The notes beneath the pieces are model-generated. The model was not told where the DNA came from and made no database searches. It worked only from the letters and a program-made list of their open reading frames with translations. Both the position numbers and the translations under genes were made by a program. From an uncultured Clostridia bacterium (GTDB lineage: Bacteria; Bacillota; Clostridia; Monoglobales; Monoglobaceae): a DNA stretch of 64,000 nt. Location: positions 60,976 through 124,975 of the forward strand of contig CAKSFQ010000005.1 of NCBI GenBank assembly GCA_934454115.1, given 5' to 3'. Positions 27,272-37,632 of this stretch are shown here, piece after piece; the stretch's first letter is position 1, and each line of letters starts with the position of its first letter.

Positions 27272-28146
27272 TTTGATTCCTCCAGTAATGAGAGTATGTA
27301 TTTTCCGTAGTCCGTCATGGAGAGCGATTCGCCCAGCTTTTGCAGCTGCGCATCATCAATAAAGCCGCGGCGCCATGCGATTTCTTCGATGCAGGAGATG
27401 TAAAAGCCCTGCATTTCCTGCATGGTTTTCACATAGCCGCTGGCTTTATGCATTCCCTTGGGAGAGCCGGTGTCCAGCCACGCCATACCGCGCCCCATCA
27501 GCGTGACGCGCAAACAACCTTTTTGAAGGTAGGCGTTGTTGATCGCCGTAATCTCAATTTCGCCGCGGGGAGACGGCTTGACATGCTTTGCAATCTCAAC
27601 CACACGGTTGTCATAAAAGTACAGGCCGGGAACCGCATAGTCGGACTTAGGGCGTTCCGGCTTTTCCTCAATAGAAATAACCTTGCCGTCCTTATCAAAT
27701 TCAACAACGCCAAAGGCTCTGGGGTCTTTGACCATAATACCAAAGATGTTGGCGCCATATGTCTCGGCATTATGCTTTGCTTTTTTTAAAATATCAGTGA
27801 AGGATTGCCCGTGAAAAACGTTGTCGCCGAGCACCAGGCACACGCTGTCATCGCCGATGAAGTCCTCGCCCAGGATAAACGCGTCCGCAAGGCCGCGCGG
27901 CGTATCCTGTACCTTATAGGAAAGCCGAACGCCGATTTGGGAGCCATCGCCGAGTAATGCTTGATAGTTTTCCATATCGTGCGGCGTGGAGATAATCAGA
28001 ATTTCACGGATTCCTGCCAGGAGAAGCACAGACAGCGGATAGTAGATCAGGGGCTTGTCATAGATCGGCAAAAGCTGCTTTGAGACCACCAGGGTGTTGG
28101 GGTAGAGCCTTGTTCCTTTGCCCCCGGCTAAGATAATACCTTTCAT
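27268..28146 (-). CDS. rmlA: Glucose-1-phosphate thymidylyltransferase
   Basis: 292 residues. Makes dTDP-glucose from dTTP and glucose 1-phosphate. Seen: the nucleotide loop [14 protein letters not shown] (4-17), [27 protein letters not shown] (about 108) and [20 protein letters not shown]. Overlaps rmlB by ATGA-type coupling and lies 4 bases after the aminotransferase gene, so the three dTDP-sugar genes form one translational unit. Confidence 0.96.
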   Translation of the reverse strand: MKGIILAGGKGTRLYPNTLVVSKQLLPIYDKPLIYYPLSVLLLAGIREILIISTPHDMENYQALLGDGSQIGVRLSYKVQDTPRGLADAFILGEDFIGDDSVCLVLGDNVFHGQSFTDILKKAKHNAETYGANIFGIMVKDPRAFGVVEFDKDGKVISIEEKPERPKSDYAVPGLYFYDNRVVEIAKHVKPSPRGEIEITAINNAYLQKGCLRVTLMGRGMAWLDTGSPKGMHKASGYVKTMQEMQGFYISCIEEIAWRRGFIDDAQLQKLGESLSMTDYGKYILSLLEESK

Positions 28147-28150
28147 CGTT

Positions 28151-29257
28151 TCACCTTCTTAAGTTTAAAATCACGTCACAGATACGGTCTACATCTTCGG
28201 CGCTCAAATCCGCATAGAGCGGAAGGGTCAGCACCTGTTTTGAGACCGCCTCGGCGATCGGCGTTTTGGCAATCGGAAACTTGCCATCATAGCAAGAAAA
28301 GGCGCTGGTGATGGGATAAAAATATTTGCGCGCAAAGATGTCCTGTTTGGCGAGCAGGTCGGAAACCTCGTCCCGCGATTTTCCGAATACTTCTTTGTCA
28401 AACAGTACCGGGAAGTAGGCGTAGTTGTGCGTTACGCCGGGCTGCTCCTGCCAAAGGGTGATTCCCGGCACATCGGAGAGCCGTTCCATATAGCGGTGCA
28501 CGGCGGTTTTGCGCTTTTGAATCTCGGCATCGACGTGCCGCAGATTGCAAAGCCCCATTGCCGCCTGAAATTCATTCATTTTGGCATTGCCGGCAACCTC
28601 CGGATAGTGTTCGGCGTCCTGCATGCCAAAGTTTTTTTGAATGCGCAGCTTTTGGGTCAGAGCTTCATCATGATAGGCGACACAGCCGCCCTCGATGGTG
28701 TGAAAGACCTTGGTCGCGTGAAAGCTGAACATCGAGGCGTCGCCAAAGGAGGCAATGCCGCGCGCACCGACACGGACGCCAAAGGTGTGTGCCGCATCAT
28801 AAATTACTTTAAGATGATGTTTTTCTGCAATGGCCTCAATTGCCGTGACATCACAGACGCTACCGTATACATGAACCGGGACAATCGCACAGGTGTCCGC
28901 AGTAATCAAGGGCTCGATCTTGTTTGGATCCATGGTATAGGTTTTTGGATCAATGTCGCAAAACACCGGGATCAGTCCGTTGCGGACAATGGCCTGTGTG
29001 GTAGAGGCAAAGGTGAACGGTGTCGTAATCACCTCACCTTTCAGATCCATTGCGGCGAGAACCGCCTCCAGCGCAAGATGGCCGTTGGTAAACAGCGAGA
29101 TATGCGGCGCAGAGAGGTAGCTTGCCAGCTTGTCCTGCAAGGCATTGTGTTTGCTGCCCATATTGGTCAGCCACCGCGTGTCCCAAATATCCTTGATTTC
29201 TTCGATGTATTCCTCCAAATCGGGCATGGAGGAGCGTGTTACGTTAATTTTTTGCAT
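28151..29257 (-). CDS. DegT/DnrJ/EryC1 family sugar aminotransferase (probable dTDP-4-amino-4,6-dideoxyhexose transaminase)
   Basis: 368 residues. PLP-dependent sugar aminotransferase. Lys183 in [16 protein letters not shown] should bind [13 protein letters not shown] (about 151-160) carries the cofactor Asp, and [10 protein letters not shown] is the usual GxxxD context. Paired with rmlA and rmlB it most likely aminates dTDP-4-keto-6-deoxyglucose at C4, giving dTDP-Qui4N or dTDP-Fuc4N (VioA- or WecE-like). A WecF-like transferase in the same locus slightly favours Fuc4N. The start overlaps the ATP-grasp gene by 14 bases. Confidence 0.88.
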   Translation of the reverse strand: MQKINVTRSSMPDLEEYIEEIKDIWDTRWLTNMGSKHNALQDKLASYLSAPHISLFTNGHLALEAVLAAMDLKGEVITTPFTFASTTQAIVRNGLIPVFCDIDPKTYTMDPNKIEPLITADTCAIVPVHVYGSVCDVTAIEAIAEKHHLKVIYDAAHTFGVRVGARGIASFGDASMFSFHATKVFHTIEGGCVAYHDEALTQKLRIQKNFGMQDAEHYPEVAGNAKMNEFQAAMGLCNLRHVDAEIQKRKTAVHRYMERLSDVPGITLWQEQPGVTHNYAYFPVLFDKEVFGKSRDEVSDLLAKQDIFARKYFYPITSAFSCYDGKFPIAKTPIAEAVSKQVLTLPLYADLSAEDVDRICDVILNLRR

Positions 29258-30275
29258 GATCTGATCCCTCTAATATTTTTATTGCAATATCTTTATGTGC
29301 AAGCACGCCGATTTTAGCATCTAAGAGGTGGAAATCTGGTGTTTCGCCTGTCAACCACTTTACAATGGCTGATGGAAGATCTACGCCTGCGGCGTGACTA
29401 AACGGATATCCTCCGCCAAAGCGCGCATTCATTTCCAGAACATAGGGTGTATCGCCCACCATAAAAACGTCACAATCCAGGTTGCCAATATGATGAAGTA
29501 ATTGACTGAGTTTGTGTCCTAATTGCTTTAGAATTGGCATATCTACAGTTTTTGCGCAGTCGGTTTCTCCGGAGCGCATGGCGTATTTTTCCTTCACAAT
29601 TGTGTTCTGATAGGAACCAGTTAAATCGTTAATGATGTCTAGCCCGTATTCCTGCCCATGCAGCATTTCCTGAATGATGACACAGTGCTCAAAATCGCAG
29701 GCTGCCTCAAACTTTAAGTAGGAAGTCTGAATGTCCTTTTTCGCTTTTTTATAAAAGACATTCAATTCCTCCATATTATCTGCAATTAGTACTGCAATTG
29801 AGCCCATTCCCCATCGCGGCTTTACGATAAGCGGAAACCGAAGGGAGCCGTCTTGTAATGCATGTTGCACGGTTTCTAACGAAAGATAGGTTTTTGGGCA
29901 TTGAATGTTATTTTTTTGCAAAAACGAATAGGTAAGCCATTTATCATTGCAGATATTGATAACATCAATATCGGAAACAAGCAGAGAAATACCGTGATCT
30001 TGGAAGAGATCTTTGTGACTTGCTAAAATAGGCAGGTCAATATCAAAAAGTGAAATAATGGCATCTATATTGTTTGTTTCGCAATACTGAATTAAGAAAT
30101 GAATATAATCCTTGTCATAAATCAGTGGTGTGACAACCCACCGGTCTGCATAAGAAAAGGCCGGCGTAATGGGAGAACTGTTTGCAACATGAATTTTTCC
30201 CATTCCATTTAGCGCCTGCTTAAAGTATTGCACTAAATATCCCCTGCGGCCTACAGAAGTCAAAAGTATGTTCAA
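29244..30275 (-). CDS. ATP-grasp ligase (carboxylate-amine ligase type)
   Basis: 343 residues. N-terminal NILLTSVGRRGYLVQYFK (preATP-grasp domain), then the ATP-grasp fold: FPLIVKPRWGMGS (about 150-162) as the glycine-rich lysine strand, VIIQEMLHGQEYGLDI (about 202-217) and DVFMVGDTPYVLEMNARFGGGYPFSH (about 270-295) with the Mg-binding Glu and Asn. Enzymes of this type join a carboxylate to an amine using ATP. Between an amino-sugar transaminase and a GNAT enzyme it probably couples an amino acid or other acid to the 4-amino group or to the polymer; the substrate is inferred. Confidence 0.85.
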   Translation of the reverse strand: MNILLTSVGRRGYLVQYFKQALNGMGKIHVANSSPITPAFSYADRWVVTPLIYDKDYIHFLIQYCETNNIDAIISLFDIDLPILASHKDLFQDHGISLLVSDIDVINICNDKWLTYSFLQKNNIQCPKTYLSLETVQHALQDGSLRFPLIVKPRWGMGSIAVLIADNMEELNVFYKKAKKDIQTSYLKFEAACDFEHCVIIQEMLHGQEYGLDIINDLTGSYQNTIVKEKYAMRSGETDCAKTVDMPILKQLGHKLSQLLHHIGNLDCDVFMVGDTPYVLEMNARFGGGYPFSHAAGVDLPSAIVKWLTGETPDFHLLDAKIGVLAHKDIAIKILEGSDHAKN

Positions 30276-30278
30276 CGA

Positions 30279-30740
30279 TTATCCCTCCAGATCCTTGTAA
30301 AATGTAATATAATCTTTTTCATGTGCGGGAATGGCAGAGTTTTCAGTGAACCCGTATTTTCTATAGGCGTTTACGGCCTTTTCATTTTCGGAGTGAACAA
30401 ACAGCGCCATATGTTTCATACCGTTATTAAGCGCAATTTCCTCTGCACGCTGAATGAGTTCGCCTGCAATACCATATCTGCGTAGCGACGGAGAGACGCC
30501 TAAGACAGTAATCCATGCACAGTAATTTGTATAGTCATTTGCATAAATCATGTTAATTCCGACAGGAATTCCCCGGTTCTCTGCCAGTATAATATATCCA
30601 TTACGAAAAACCTTGTTTACCAGTTGTTTTAAATCTGTTTTTTTGTCCAGCGGTGTCGGAAATTGGTCAGCAATGTCTTTTAAAAAGCAGTAAGAAGAGT
30701 CTAAGGTACTTTCTGAAACAATATGATATTCTATATTCAT
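30279..30740 (-). CDS. GNAT family N-acetyltransferase
   Basis: 153 residues, one GNAT domain. The acetyl-CoA loop is LGVSPSLRRYGIAGELIQRA (about 84-103), then MKHMALFVHSENEKAVNAYRKYGF (motif B, about 112-135). Small-molecule N-acetyltransferase; neighbours suggest acetylation of an amino sugar or of the amino acid attached to it. Its start overlaps the stop of the upstream PLP enzyme by 4 bases, and 3 bases separate it from the ATP-grasp gene. Confidence 0.88.
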   Translation of the reverse strand: MNIEYHIVSESTLDSSYCFLKDIADQFPTPLDKKTDLKQLVNKVFRNGYIILAENRGIPVGINMIYANDYTNYCAWITVLGVSPSLRRYGIAGELIQRAEEIALNNGMKHMALFVHSENEKAVNAYRKYGFTENSAIPAHEKDYITFYKDLEG

Positions 30741-31675
30741 ACTTTGTCACATCCCAAAATTCTTTTAATATTATCAAAAAATAAGGGTGCACTGCCGGTG
30801 TGAAGAAACAAAATATTTTTGTTTTTTATGGAGTGTTCCGCAAGATATTGCTGCATTCCCCAGAATGCTTTTCCGGTATACGTTGGGTCAAGTGAGACCC
30901 CTTCTTTTAAAAGCATGTCTTTTATAGTGTTCATAATGTCTTTGTTATACCTTGCGTAGCCACCGCACAGGTATTTATCAGTAATTTCAAAATCCCAATG
31001 TGCAGAAACAGAAAAATAGCAATTTAAATATTTTTCGATAATAGGTTTTTCCTTTTTCGCTTCACGTGCGATGGAGATGCCGATTATCTTTACAGGATCA
31101 TGCACAGCTGTTTTTCCGGCAAGCAAACCCGAATACGTCATGCCTGTTCCAAGCGCACAGAAGATATAATCAAAGTTTATATTGTTTTTGTTTTCATAGT
31201 CCTTAATTTCCTGATAAGCTTTTGCATATGCCTTTACCGGAACCGCTTCATTACCATTTCCATGGGAGTCGCCGTTAATGTAGTATGGGCGGTAACCATT
31301 CTTTTTGCATAGTTCCATCGTATGTTCCAGCGTTTGTGCAACGTCCTCTTTTTTACACAAAACGGTTTCCGCATCACAGGCGTTTACAATAAGGCTATTC
31401 GCGGTTTCCGTCCTTGTCCCGTCATCGTCAAGAGGGGAAACAATGTAACATTTTATTCCATAGTATTTGCTCATATTTGCAATAATACGGCATAAATTGG
31501 ATCTTGCATTCCCGTAACCTATTATACAGTCACAATTTTTTTTTTTCATGTCGGCAAAGAATTCATTTGCAATGCGCACCTTGTTCCCACCAAAGGAAAA
31601 GGGAATTAAATCATCTCTCTTTATGTAAATATGATTGCTATTAGGGTGTAGACACTGCATAATTGGAGTTGTCAT
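30737..31675 (-). CDS. PLP-dependent enzyme, D-cysteine desulfhydrase / ACC deaminase family
   Basis: 312 residues, fold-type II PLP enzyme. YIKRDDLIPFSFGGNKVR (about 17-34) holds the PLP lysine in GGNK; GNARSNLCRIIANMSKYYG is the substrate-carboxylate Asn/Ser loop, and CALGTGMTYSGLLAG (about 170) binds the phosphate. Family members act on D-cysteine, ACC or related small amino acids. In this setting it may make or recycle an unusual amino acid for the adjacent ATP-grasp ligase. GGAG is upstream of the ATG. An orphan amber-interrupted frame precedes it. Confidence 0.85.
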   Translation of the reverse strand: MTTPIMQCLHPNSNHIYIKRDDLIPFSFGGNKVRIANEFFADMKKKNCDCIIGYGNARSNLCRIIANMSKYYGIKCYIVSPLDDDGTRTETANSLIVNACDAETVLCKKEDVAQTLEHTMELCKKNGYRPYYINGDSHGNGNEAVPVKAYAKAYQEIKDYENKNNINFDYIFCALGTGMTYSGLLAGKTAVHDPVKIIGISIAREAKKEKPIIEKYLNCYFSVSAHWDFEITDKYLCGGYARYNKDIMNTIKDMLLKEGVSLDPTYTGKAFWGMQQYLAEHSIKNKNILFLHTGSAPLFFDNIKRILGCDKV

Positions 31676-31695
31676 TGTTTCATCTCCTCTAATAA

Positions 31696-31890
31696 TTACT
31701 GCGGTTTGTACAAATTTACAGCGTATCTTCTTTTCCCGGATTGAATGGTGGGAATGTCATATGCTGGGTTAACCTGTGTCTTTGCATCATCATAAGTATT
31801 ATTGATGCGTGATATTTCTAATATGTATAAAAATATGGCCTTATGTCGCAACTAAAAAACTTTTCTTCGTATCACATTTGCTAAATTCAT
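31696..31890 (-). pseudogene. Short frame interrupted by an in-frame TAG
   Basis: The wzx stop TGA overlaps an ATG (ATGA, 31887-31890) that opens MNLANVIRRKVF, then TAG at 31852-31854, and the same frame continues LRHKAIFLYILEISRINNTY, DDAKTQVNPAYDIPTIQ and SGKRRYAVNLYKPQ to TAA at 31696. The coupled start and sensible-looking protein sequence on both sides of the TAG suggest a small gene broken by one nonsense mutation, or the remnant of a larger one. I do not recognise the family. Nothing else occupies the 211-base gap. Confidence 0.4.
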
Positions 31891-33338
31891 ATTGATGTCC
31901 CCTTTTTCTTAATATTTTTTACCATATTTAAAATATACGTAAAACATTCCAGCCTAAAAAGTTTTGCAAGTCCAATATAAATGGCTGCGCCAACGATCAC
32001 CTGCAGCAGCATGGTAACCAGCGAACCGAGGTGCAGGTAATGGAGAGATAAGGCAACACCGCACATCAACATGGATAATAAAAATGACGGCATCATATCC
32101 TTGACCTGCTCCAAATAGCTGTAACCCAGCAGTTTTTTATTCGGCGACGCATTGATGAAGGAGGAAAGGACTGCACTGATGCAGCTTGCCCACATCATGG
32201 CATAGAGGCCGAACGGAATACTGACACAGAGGGCAATGACACCAATTACCTTTTTAATAATTTCCAGTTTCAAAAAAATGTCGCTGCGGCCGGTTGCTTT
32301 GATTGCCTGCAAATTTGCTGTGTGAATCGGCCAAAAAGCATAGGTAAAACAGCAAAATTGGATAAAAGGCACGGCCGGCAGCCATTTATCCGTGAGCAGC
32401 AGCCTGGTCAGCGGCGTTGCAATCGCCGCCAATCCCGCCATGCAAGGGAAAATGATAAAGGTGCTGGTTACAATGGAGCGTCGAACCATGGATTTTAACC
32501 GTTCTTTATCATCCTGCGCCTCGGAAAGAACCGGGAAGAGGACGCTGTCAATGGAACTGTTGATGTTTTGAATCAGCAGCATGGGGAACTGTTTGCCGCG
32601 GTTATAATACCCCAAATCAGCGGCAGAGTAGAACTTGCCGATAATTAAGGAATATAAATTGTTATAGACCGTATCGAGTAAACTGGAACACAGTAGTTTC
32701 CATCCGTAAGAAAAGAGCCTAAGCCCTTTTTTGACGGAAAATACAAACTTCGGCCGCCATTTTACGGTAAACCAGAGAACGGCTGTGTTGATGAGCTGAT
32801 TGGATATTTGCTGGCCGACCAACGCCCATACGCCGCACCCCGCATACGCCATCGCTACCCCAATGATAGCAGAAATCAGTGTTCCTGTCAATGTAGAATA
32901 GAAAAAGCGCTTAAACTGCATGGTCTTTTGGACATATGCCTGCTGCACGCTGTTGATGGCGCCAATAATAACCGTAGTGCCAAGCACACGGATAATTATC
33001 GTCAGCTTTGGTTCGTTATAAAAGCCGGCAATCAGCGGTGCGTATAAAAAGAGAATGAGGTATAGCACAATGGAAAAGACCATGCTAAAGTAAAAGACGG
33101 TCGAAAATTCCTCTTGATCAATCTCTTTGTGCTGTACCAGAGCCTGTCCCAGTCCGCTTTGCGCAAACACCATGGCAATCGCAAGAAAGACGGTAATCAG
33201 GCCGATCAGACCGTAGTCCGCCGGGGTGAGTAGGCGCGCCAGGATAATAGAGACCACAAATTGAATCCCCTGTGCACCGCAGCGTTCCGCAAACTTCCAC
33301 GCAAGGGAAGATAATGTTTTAGATTTTAGGTTTGTCAA
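31887..33338 (-). CDS. Polysaccharide flippase Wzx (MOP superfamily)
   Basis: 483 residues from a TTG at 33338 preceded by GGTGGGGAGAACC; the ATG at 33404 would overlap the upstream gene by 86 bases and adds residues unlike the family start. SLAWKFAERCGAQGIQFVVSIILARLLTPADYGLIG is the usual Wzx N-terminus, and about 12-14 hydrophobic helices follow (e.g. VFLAIAMVFAQSGLGQALVQ, LRLFSYGWKLLCSSLLDTVYNNL). It should move the lipid-linked repeat unit across the membrane. It overlaps the preceding glycosyltransferase gene by 20 bases. Confidence 0.88.
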   Translation of the reverse strand: MTNLKSKTLSSLAWKFAERCGAQGIQFVVSIILARLLTPADYGLIGLITVFLAIAMVFAQSGLGQALVQHKEIDQEEFSTVFYFSMVFSIVLYLILFLYAPLIAGFYNEPKLTIIIRVLGTTVIIGAINSVQQAYVQKTMQFKRFFYSTLTGTLISAIIGVAMAYAGCGVWALVGQQISNQLINTAVLWFTVKWRPKFVFSVKKGLRLFSYGWKLLCSSLLDTVYNNLYSLIIGKFYSAADLGYYNRGKQFPMLLIQNINSSIDSVLFPVLSEAQDDKERLKSMVRRSIVTSTFIIFPCMAGLAAIATPLTRLLLTDKWLPAVPFIQFCCFTYAFWPIHTANLQAIKATGRSDIFLKLEIIKKVIGVIALCVSIPFGLYAMMWASCISAVLSSFINASPNKKLLGYSYLEQVKDMMPSFLLSMLMCGVALSLHYLHLGSLVTMLLQVIVGAAIYIGLAKLFRLECFTYILNMVKNIKKKGTSI

Positions 33339-34425
33339 GGTTCTCCCCACCTTCAAGTTTGCAAAATAGTTGTTTCCATAATTTTGTACCATGCTTTGAA
33401 TCATTTAAAAAAGATGTAAAATGTAAGGCATTTTCTACATTTTCCATGGGTTTTATCAATGAAGAATAGGTGATTTTCCCTATTTCATCTGTATAACCAA
33501 AATCAATATTTTCCCGTTGCATCACGTCGTCAAAGAAACTATTCCGTTTAAAAAACAATTTCTTTTTTAAATGAAGCAGTTTGGTAACATTACCGAGTGC
33601 GGCGGATCCAGCAACATCAAATATTGCAATATCGATGGTATTGAGGTATGCAATGTACTGTTTTAGTTCCATATAGTCTTCGATAATTTCAACTTTTTCT
33701 TTTCCAAAAAGATCAAAGGCGTATCGGGTAATTTCGTCATGGTATGCTTGATCGCATCCGTAAGAGAGTATCAGGCATATTTTAAGATTTTCATTTTTGT
33801 AAGCAGAAAGTGCATTTAAGATAGCAACATGGTTTAGTATCGGGCATCCGGAATGGCCTACCATAATGCGTGTTTCGGCAGAATCCTTTTGGGACAAATC
33901 TAAATCTTTATAAATGAGTGGATCCGGATTTCTGTAAGGCAAAAGAAATGTATTCATGTTGCCGAACAGGTGCCGAATCAAAAGAAGATCATATTTGAAC
34001 CCCAATCCAATCCCCCAAAACCGGCGCACTTTTCGGACATACCAGTAGTTGTAGATTGGTTCAATCAACTTCTTCGGGTATTTGGTATAGGATGCATAAT
34101 CGATGAGATCATGTCCCCATGTCCGCCAAATTATTTTTTTTGCAACATTTTTTTTGATACGAAGCACATCTTTGCGATGGCAATTTAAAGCATGAACAAC
34201 AATCCAATCCGTCTGCATACCATAAAAGTTAAAAATGTCAGCCCCCTTTTTTTGCGTGAGGTAAATGTTGTCGCCGTATTTTTTTAACGCATCGTAGACG
34301 CGCAGATGTGTGGTAACAAATATGTTCTGTACATCATCGTTTGCAAAATCAGGACCATTCAGTAAAAAGAACAGAGGTTTGTTAAATGTTAAATCATCAT
34401 GTAAAAATAAATGTGTAACCTTCAT
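33319..34425 (-). CDS. Glycosyltransferase, WecF/GT56-like (TDP-Fuc4NAc transferase type)
   Basis: 368 residues. IIWRTWGHDLIDY (about 97-109), GHSGCPILNHVAILNAL (about 187-203) and the C-terminal IAIFDVAGSAALGNVTKLLHLKKKLFF match the layout of GT56 4-acetamido-4,6-dideoxygalactose transferases such as WecF/RffT. That fits the dTDP-4-amino-sugar branch of this locus: the sugar made by rmlA, rmlB and the aminotransferase would be its donor. Divergence from the enterobacterial enzyme is large, so specificity is a reasoned guess. Confidence 0.7.
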   Translation of the reverse strand: MKVTHLFLHDDLTFNKPLFFLLNGPDFANDDVQNIFVTTHLRVYDALKKYGDNIYLTQKKGADIFNFYGMQTDWIVVHALNCHRKDVLRIKKNVAKKIIWRTWGHDLIDYASYTKYPKKLIEPIYNYWYVRKVRRFWGIGLGFKYDLLLIRHLFGNMNTFLLPYRNPDPLIYKDLDLSQKDSAETRIMVGHSGCPILNHVAILNALSAYKNENLKICLILSYGCDQAYHDEITRYAFDLFGKEKVEIIEDYMELKQYIAYLNTIDIAIFDVAGSAALGNVTKLLHLKKKLFFKRNSFFDDVMQRENIDFGYTDEIGKITYSSLIKPMENVENALHFTSFLNDSKHGTKLWKQLFCKLEGGENLDKPKI

Positions 34426-34440
34426 TTTTGCAATCCTTTC

Positions 34441-35598
34441 TTAATATCGGCGCAGCAAACGCGCACTTATTTTATCAATGACATAACGAATCACCTTGTG
34501 AAAAACGTTATATAACCGGAATCGATAAATAAAAGAAGAGGTGGCGTTGCTGTTTTTTCGTTTCGATTTTTCCACGTACTTTGTATCATACAAATAAATG
34601 TCGTCTCCTTGGATACCTTCTATGATATTGACTTCCTGCGGCCGCCGTTCCAGCGCATAAGCGGACAAAATTTTGTAAGGATAGGAGGCGGTGGATAACA
34701 GAAATCGTTTTTTGCCCGGCATGACCGGGCGGCTTCCGTATAAATCCATACACAGATCCTCCGGTTTGATGTTTGCGATACACGGTTTATTCCATATTCT
34801 CTCGAAAAATGCATCGTACCGTACAGGACAGTTTGGGAATGCCGGAAGACGGTAGTCGGTTTGGATGTCTTCCGGCATAGGAACCTGATATAAGGTGTTT
34901 TTTTGCTGACAATGTGTTCCGACATCAGAGAAACAGGTGGACAAAGCCTTATAAGGGTACGCAAAAAATTTATTCTTCTTAATACAGTATTTAATGTGGT
35001 ATTTCAGCCAGGAACTTTCCGGCCAGCTGAGTACAAATGCCGGGATGTCCGGGTCTTCCGGAAAGCCGGAATGATTGTCCCGGTACCAATCCATAAAATC
35101 GTTCCATTGCTTTCGCATCCAAATTTGTCCCCAGGATTGTGCGTATTGTAAAAAGTATACGTCGTATTTTGAGTAGGCGGGTTGAAATGGAAGATTTGCA
35201 TTGACATTCCATAGGTGATTATACAGCGATATTCCGGCAATGTGTTCATCATCCTGGTAGGCTGCCACCGATGATTTCAGATATGCGTAAAATCCGGGGG
35301 CAACGACCACATCGTCTTCCAAAACCGCGATGGCCTCGAATTCTTGCAAATATTCACCGCATTTTAAGATGTGATTACGAAGTCCCTGACGTTGTGAAAA
35401 GGTTCGGACTGTCTTTTCGCCGTGCAGCCAATGAAACTCATTAGCGAACATTTCGACATCGTTCTCACCGGAATGGTCAATGCTGATAATTAATGGTACA
35501 CTCTCTCCAAAATACTCTGCGTTATTCAATGAGGCAAGCAGCCTTTTTAAGCTTTCGACGCGGTTATAGGCCACAACAACGATAGCATAGTTATTCAT
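34441..35598 (-). CDS. Glycosyltransferase, GT2/GT13-like fold
   Basis: 385 residues with a GT-A start [24 protein letters not shown] and the metal-binding [15 protein letters not shown] (about 92-106), like N-acetylglucosaminyltransferase I-type domains. [11 protein letters not shown] (about 155) and [13 protein letters not shown] follow. Cytoplasmic enzyme transferring a sugar onto the growing repeat unit; donor unknown. Its start overlaps the end of the O-acetyltransferase gene by 8 bases. Confidence 0.8.
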   Translation of the reverse strand: MNNYAIVVVAYNRVESLKRLLASLNNAEYFGESVPLIISIDHSGENDVEMFANEFHWLHGEKTVRTFSQRQGLRNHILKCGEYLQEFEAIAVLEDDVVVAPGFYAYLKSSVAAYQDDEHIAGISLYNHLWNVNANLPFQPAYSKYDVYFLQYAQSWGQIWMRKQWNDFMDWYRDNHSGFPEDPDIPAFVLSWPESSWLKYHIKYCIKKNKFFAYPYKALSTCFSDVGTHCQQKNTLYQVPMPEDIQTDYRLPAFPNCPVRYDAFFERIWNKPCIANIKPEDLCMDLYGSRPVMPGKKRFLLSTASYPYKILSAYALERRPQEVNIIEGIQGDDIYLYDTKYVEKSKRKNSNATSSFIYRFRLYNVFHKVIRYVIDKISARLLRRY

Positions 35599-36289
35599 CG
35601 GCGATCATTCCTTTTAAACAGTTTATATCTTGGAAATAAGGGGCGTGTGTTTTGAGCCATTCATTCGATTTATCCCACCACCTTAATTGAAGTAAGTATT
35701 GAATGTCCTCTTCGCTAAAACGGTATTTGATAATGCGGGCCGGTACTCCGCCTACAACGGCATAGGGCGGAACATCCTTGGTGACAACGGCACCGGCTGC
35801 AACAATGGCGCCGTCATGGATTGTTACACCTTCCAAAATTTTTGCTTCGGCACCAACCCAGACATCGTTTCCGATGATGTTTGCGTATTTGTGTTCACGG
35901 TCAGCCCATCTATATTCCTTGAATTTATTTTCCTCCACATAGGACATTCCGACTTGCATTTGCGTAGAAAAAAACACCGGGTGAATTGATACGAAATTTG
36001 AAGTTGGGTGTTGACCGCGGATGTTTTTTGCTCCCGGACCGATACAACTGTATTTTCCGATTTTTATGTAAGATAAATTTGCATTCGTGCTGACATAAGA
36101 GTAGGAATCCATGGCAGAGTACGCAAATGTAGAACCTTTGGCTATCGCATTGTAAACCCCAAATACAGAGTGATCCGTGTTGGTTTTCCAGTGGATGAAA
36201 GGTTTACTTCCTCTGGTAAAAGGGAAGATTCGATATTTTAAATAATTTACTAATACTTCAAATCCTCTAAGCTTGTTTCGTAAATTCAT
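35591..36289 (-). CDS. CatB-related O-acetyltransferase
   Basis: 232 residues from the ATG at 36289, which has GGAGG 4 bases upstream. The ATG at 36367 overlaps the wzy stop (TAATG) and would give 258 residues; it lacks a ribosome binding site but coupling is possible. Left-handed beta-helix repeats ([36 protein letters not shown]) with the C-terminal [20 protein letters not shown]. Acts on a sugar hydroxyl or amine of the polysaccharide rather than on drugs, judging by its place in the locus. Confidence 0.85.
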   Translation of the reverse strand: MNLRNKLRGFEVLVNYLKYRIFPFTRGSKPFIHWKTNTDHSVFGVYNAIAKGSTFAYSAMDSYSYVSTNANLSYIKIGKYSCIGPGAKNIRGQHPTSNFVSIHPVFFSTQMQVGMSYVEENKFKEYRWADREHKYANIIGNDVWVGAEAKILEGVTIHDGAIVAAGAVVTKDVPPYAVVGGVPARIIKYRFSEEDIQYLLQLRWWDKSNEWLKTHAPYFQDINCLKGMIADE

Positions 36290-36366
36290 AAAGCCTCCAT
36301 AAACACTTTCTAATAAATTTTGCAGGGTTTCGTATCCGCTATTTTCATTTTTCTCCCATACTTTCA

Positions 36367-37632
36367 TTAAGAAAATTTTTGCGCAGCGGATGTCATGGTG
36401 CTATATTTCTTTTCTGCATCTAAACTGTGATTCCTTGCAAACGCTTCAATTAGCACGATATAAAAAGCGAAACGGTAGGTAAACATAATTGATTCATAAC
36501 ACATGATAAATACCAGTATCCAAAACAAGGCAGGTGCAGTCTGTCCGTTCAGCCCTTTTTTGAAATGGATTAAGTATGCCAACAGAGATACAAAGCCTAC
36601 AACACCGGAGAAATTGAGGGTTTGTAGCATAGAACAACAGTAGTTTAAATTGTTCTCATCGTACGGTGTGCGTATGTAATAGTATTTTGCATACGGTTCC
36701 AATTCATTAAGACCAACGCCAAATATTTTATGAATCCATGACAGTGCATCATAGGTGATGAACCCTCGCGTAATTCTCAAATCGAAAGAGCCTCCGGTGG
36801 ATGCACGTTCAACCAGGACAGAATCGTTGGCGTAACGCATATAGAGGAAGGAGATAAGCACAACCACAATAATGGTTAGAGCACGAATCCATGTTCCTCT
36901 TTTTTTGTATGTGTCGTTGCGACCAAATACATAAACAATGACGATGACGCCAAGACCGGCAACCCCGGAATTTGCCTGCGACAGGATAATCGCAACGCAA
37001 ATAACCAATGTGGCGGCGTATTTTTTAGGGGTTTTTTTCATATCGTCAAAAACAAGTATGGCAACAGAGGGTAAGCTAAACAACGCAAAATAGCTGGGTT
37101 CTAGGAATAGAGAAGATGCCCGAAACGTAAATTTATAATACTCATTTAGCTTAGGCCTTGCTTCGGGAGGAAATTGCCAGTTAGAATTCAAGCAAATCGG
37201 CAGATAATCCTTTGTCGCAAGGTTATAGACATATTGGATGATTAGGTAAACGGAAAACAGAAATACGGCGGCAATATAGATCTTTTTGCCATAGTCAAGG
37301 CAAATATGAGTGCGGCAAACGTAAATTAGAATCCCGTAAAAAACAAGGCGTATAAAGACGGTTGATGCCTCGGCAGGAACAAAATAAACATAAGCGCTGT
37401 TTAGCAGCGTGGTAAAGCACGAGACAAAATAAAACAGCAGTAAATAGCCGTCTGTTTTGCTTTTACGTACGAAGAGTTCTTTTGCAAGGAACATCAACAA
37501 AAAGGGAGCAAGCAATGTCTCTCCCAGTGAAAGTTGCGGCGCAATACCTTTATATTGGTACAAAAACGGCAGAAAAAAAACGAAAAATGTAAAAATTCGA
37601 TTGGAGTAAGGTTCTTTTTTTACGAGGTTCAT
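36367..37632 (-). CDS. O-antigen/capsule repeat-unit polymerase (Wzy-like)
   Basis: 421 residues, strongly hydrophobic with about 11 membrane segments and a large external loop (about 270-320, [33 protein letters not shown]). This topology and the GVGLNE-like segment are usual for Wzy polymerases, which show little sequence conservation. It joins repeat units on the outer face of the membrane. Codon use is AT-rich relative to the locus ends, as is common for wzx/wzy. Confidence 0.75.
   Translation of the reverse strand: MNLVKKEPYSNRIFTFFVFFLPFLYQYKGIAPQLSLGETLLAPFLLMFLAKELFVRKSKTDGYLLLFYFVSCFTTLLNSAYVYFVPAEASTVFIRLVFYGILIYVCRTHICLDYGKKIYIAAVFLFSVYLIIQYVYNLATKDYLPICLNSNWQFPPEARPKLNEYYKFTFRASSLFLEPSYFALFSLPSVAILVFDDMKKTPKKYAATLVICVAIILSQANSGVAGLGVIVIVYVFGRNDTYKKRGTWIRALTIIVVVLISFLYMRYANDSVLVERASTGGSFDLRITRGFITYDALSWIHKIFGVGLNELEPYAKYYYIRTPYDENNLNYCCSMLQTLNFSGVVGFVSLLAYLIHFKKGLNGQTAPALFWILVFIMCYESIMFTYRFAFYIVLIEAFARNHSLDAEKKYSTMTSAAQKFS

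Noticed and set aside
33319-33404. Upstream ATG (33404) as the wzx start
   Set aside because: It would overlap the preceding gene by 86 bases; the TTG at 33338 has a ribosome binding site and gives the family-typical N-terminus.
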